From contig CM055109.1 of assembly GCA_029204225.1 (NCBI GenBank), positions 39,441,592 to 39,505,591 of the forward strand: a DNA stretch of 64,000 bases, written 5' to 3'. The DNA is from Diphasiastrum complanatum (taxonomy: Eukaryota > Streptophyta > Lycopodiopsida > Lycopodiales > Lycopodiaceae). This document shows positions 63,135 through 64,000 of this stretch, piece after piece (the first letter of the stretch is position 1; the number at the start of each line of letters is the position of its first letter). The position numbers were made by a program, and so were the translations under genes. The notes beneath the pieces were generated by a model, which saw only the letters and a program-made list of their open reading frames with translations, was not told the DNA's origin and did not search any database.

Positions 63135-64000
63135 ATGCACAAAACTCTAGGACAGTTATTGACTATACTAATCAATCTACAAGAGATATTGATTGCCAAA
63201 TCAAAGGATTTATCAAGTTCTATTGACTATATCTTGATCTAGAAGCAAATCACTAACTATTTAGCAAAATCAATGAGTGTAACACCAAAAATCTATCAAG
63301 CACAGCCTCACACATGTGGAAAATGGTCACTATATGGACTATGACTAGATAGCAAGTTACATTAACATATGATAGCATTCCAAGCATAAAATCACAATTC
63401 TAATGTGGCAATCTCAAGCAAATTGCAACATAGAATGGAAATGTCTCATCAAATTCTCATTAGAATTGGTGATCTCTTTATAGATCAAGTACAAGAATGA
63501 CCTATATACTGGTCCAATAGGTCTTCACACGTGCGGGGAGTGCCACATCGTGTAGATCCACCAATAGGAGCAAGATATGCCCATAGATCAAAGTTGACTT
63601 ATCCTACTAGCTAGAATCCAAATGCTAATCTCCACAAAATAGGAATCTTCCCTATAAAATAGGATCTAGGAGAATATGTACATTTTATCAAGTATATCTA
63701 GATCCACATGTGTGAACAACATCTTGACATGTGGGAGCATTTACTCATTCACATGGAAGTGCAAGCTAATTACAATTTTTTGGAATAATCAATTTTTTTG
63801 TGATTTTGTCAAAACCCTAATTTTGATTGGATCTCTAGATAGTGAGGTTGCTGGACTTCATTTGAGTGTGTTTCAATCTTAGTAAGTGTCAAGAGTCATT
63901 AGATTGAGGATAGATCATAGGTTGATCAAGATTTCATGATTCTATGTGTTGATTTGCGTGGTATAAGTGCTAGAAGAGAATTTTTGAGTAGTTTCAAATC
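63135..64000. other. no recognisable gene
   Basis: AT-rich sequence to the window edge with no supported feature. Confidence 0.5.

Overview
The window is plant nuclear DNA. It is dominated by decayed LTR retrotransposons and hAT-type DNA transposons built around one recognisable host gene. That gene, on the minus strand, is a lysophosphatidylethanolamine/lysophospholipid acyltransferase of the LPEAT2 type. Exon 1 is at 48510-47986, exon 2 at 7597-7310 and exon 3 at 7067-6790. The exons join in frame across phase-0 junctions, so the first intron is about 40.4 kb and holds most of the transposons described here. An intron of that size packed with old LTR elements suggests a very large genome, most simply a gymnosperm. 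That is inference; no sequence seen here fixes the species. The remaining 3' exons (the family's EF-hand region) were not found at 1-6789 and may lie to the left.

Layout. 1-2040: Ty3/gypsy pol tail with a chromodomain (+). 5168-5834: a 667-bp hAT-like MITE with 8-bp target duplications. 6790-7597: LPEAT exons 3 and 2. 8021-12644: gypsy element A (-), whose reverse transcriptase has been replaced by an LTR-like insert. 13082-16560: gypsy element D (+), with target duplications but an almost deleted 3' LTR. 18180-25689: gypsy element C (-), split by element B (19505-24144, -). B is a non-autonomous gag-bearing relative of A and is flanked by GTTAC duplications. 27148-42154: a cluster of one hAT family (copies I to IV). 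42188-46086: copia element E (-), flanked by GTATA. 47986-48510: LPEAT exon 1. 51940-58514: fragments of gypsy and of two copia elements (F and G, +). 58840-59712: a gag remnant (-). 62559-63134: an array of three very short LTRs separated by 73-bp internal domains.

Two systems stand out. First, the hAT family carries two converging genes. One is a transposase with a BED finger, DUF659 core, dimerisation domain, acidic and proline-rich tail, and AT-hooks. The other is a small Arg/Glu-rich protein (ORF2, 110-121 codons) of unknown function, whose differences between copies look like purifying selection. Its ends are dense GGTACC palindromes, and most of them abut TA microsatellites. Copies II and III form a near-perfect 2.4-kb inverted repeat. 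Second, the 62.6-kb array is a TRIM-like retroelement whose LTR contains a tRNA-like sequence with a good D-arm (A box) and T-arm (B box). It resembles Cassandra elements in principle, but with tRNA in place of 5S RNA.

Almost every transposon gene is broken. The exceptions are ORF2 and the main transposase exons of copy III. No rRNA gene, conventional tRNA gene or CRISPR array was seen.
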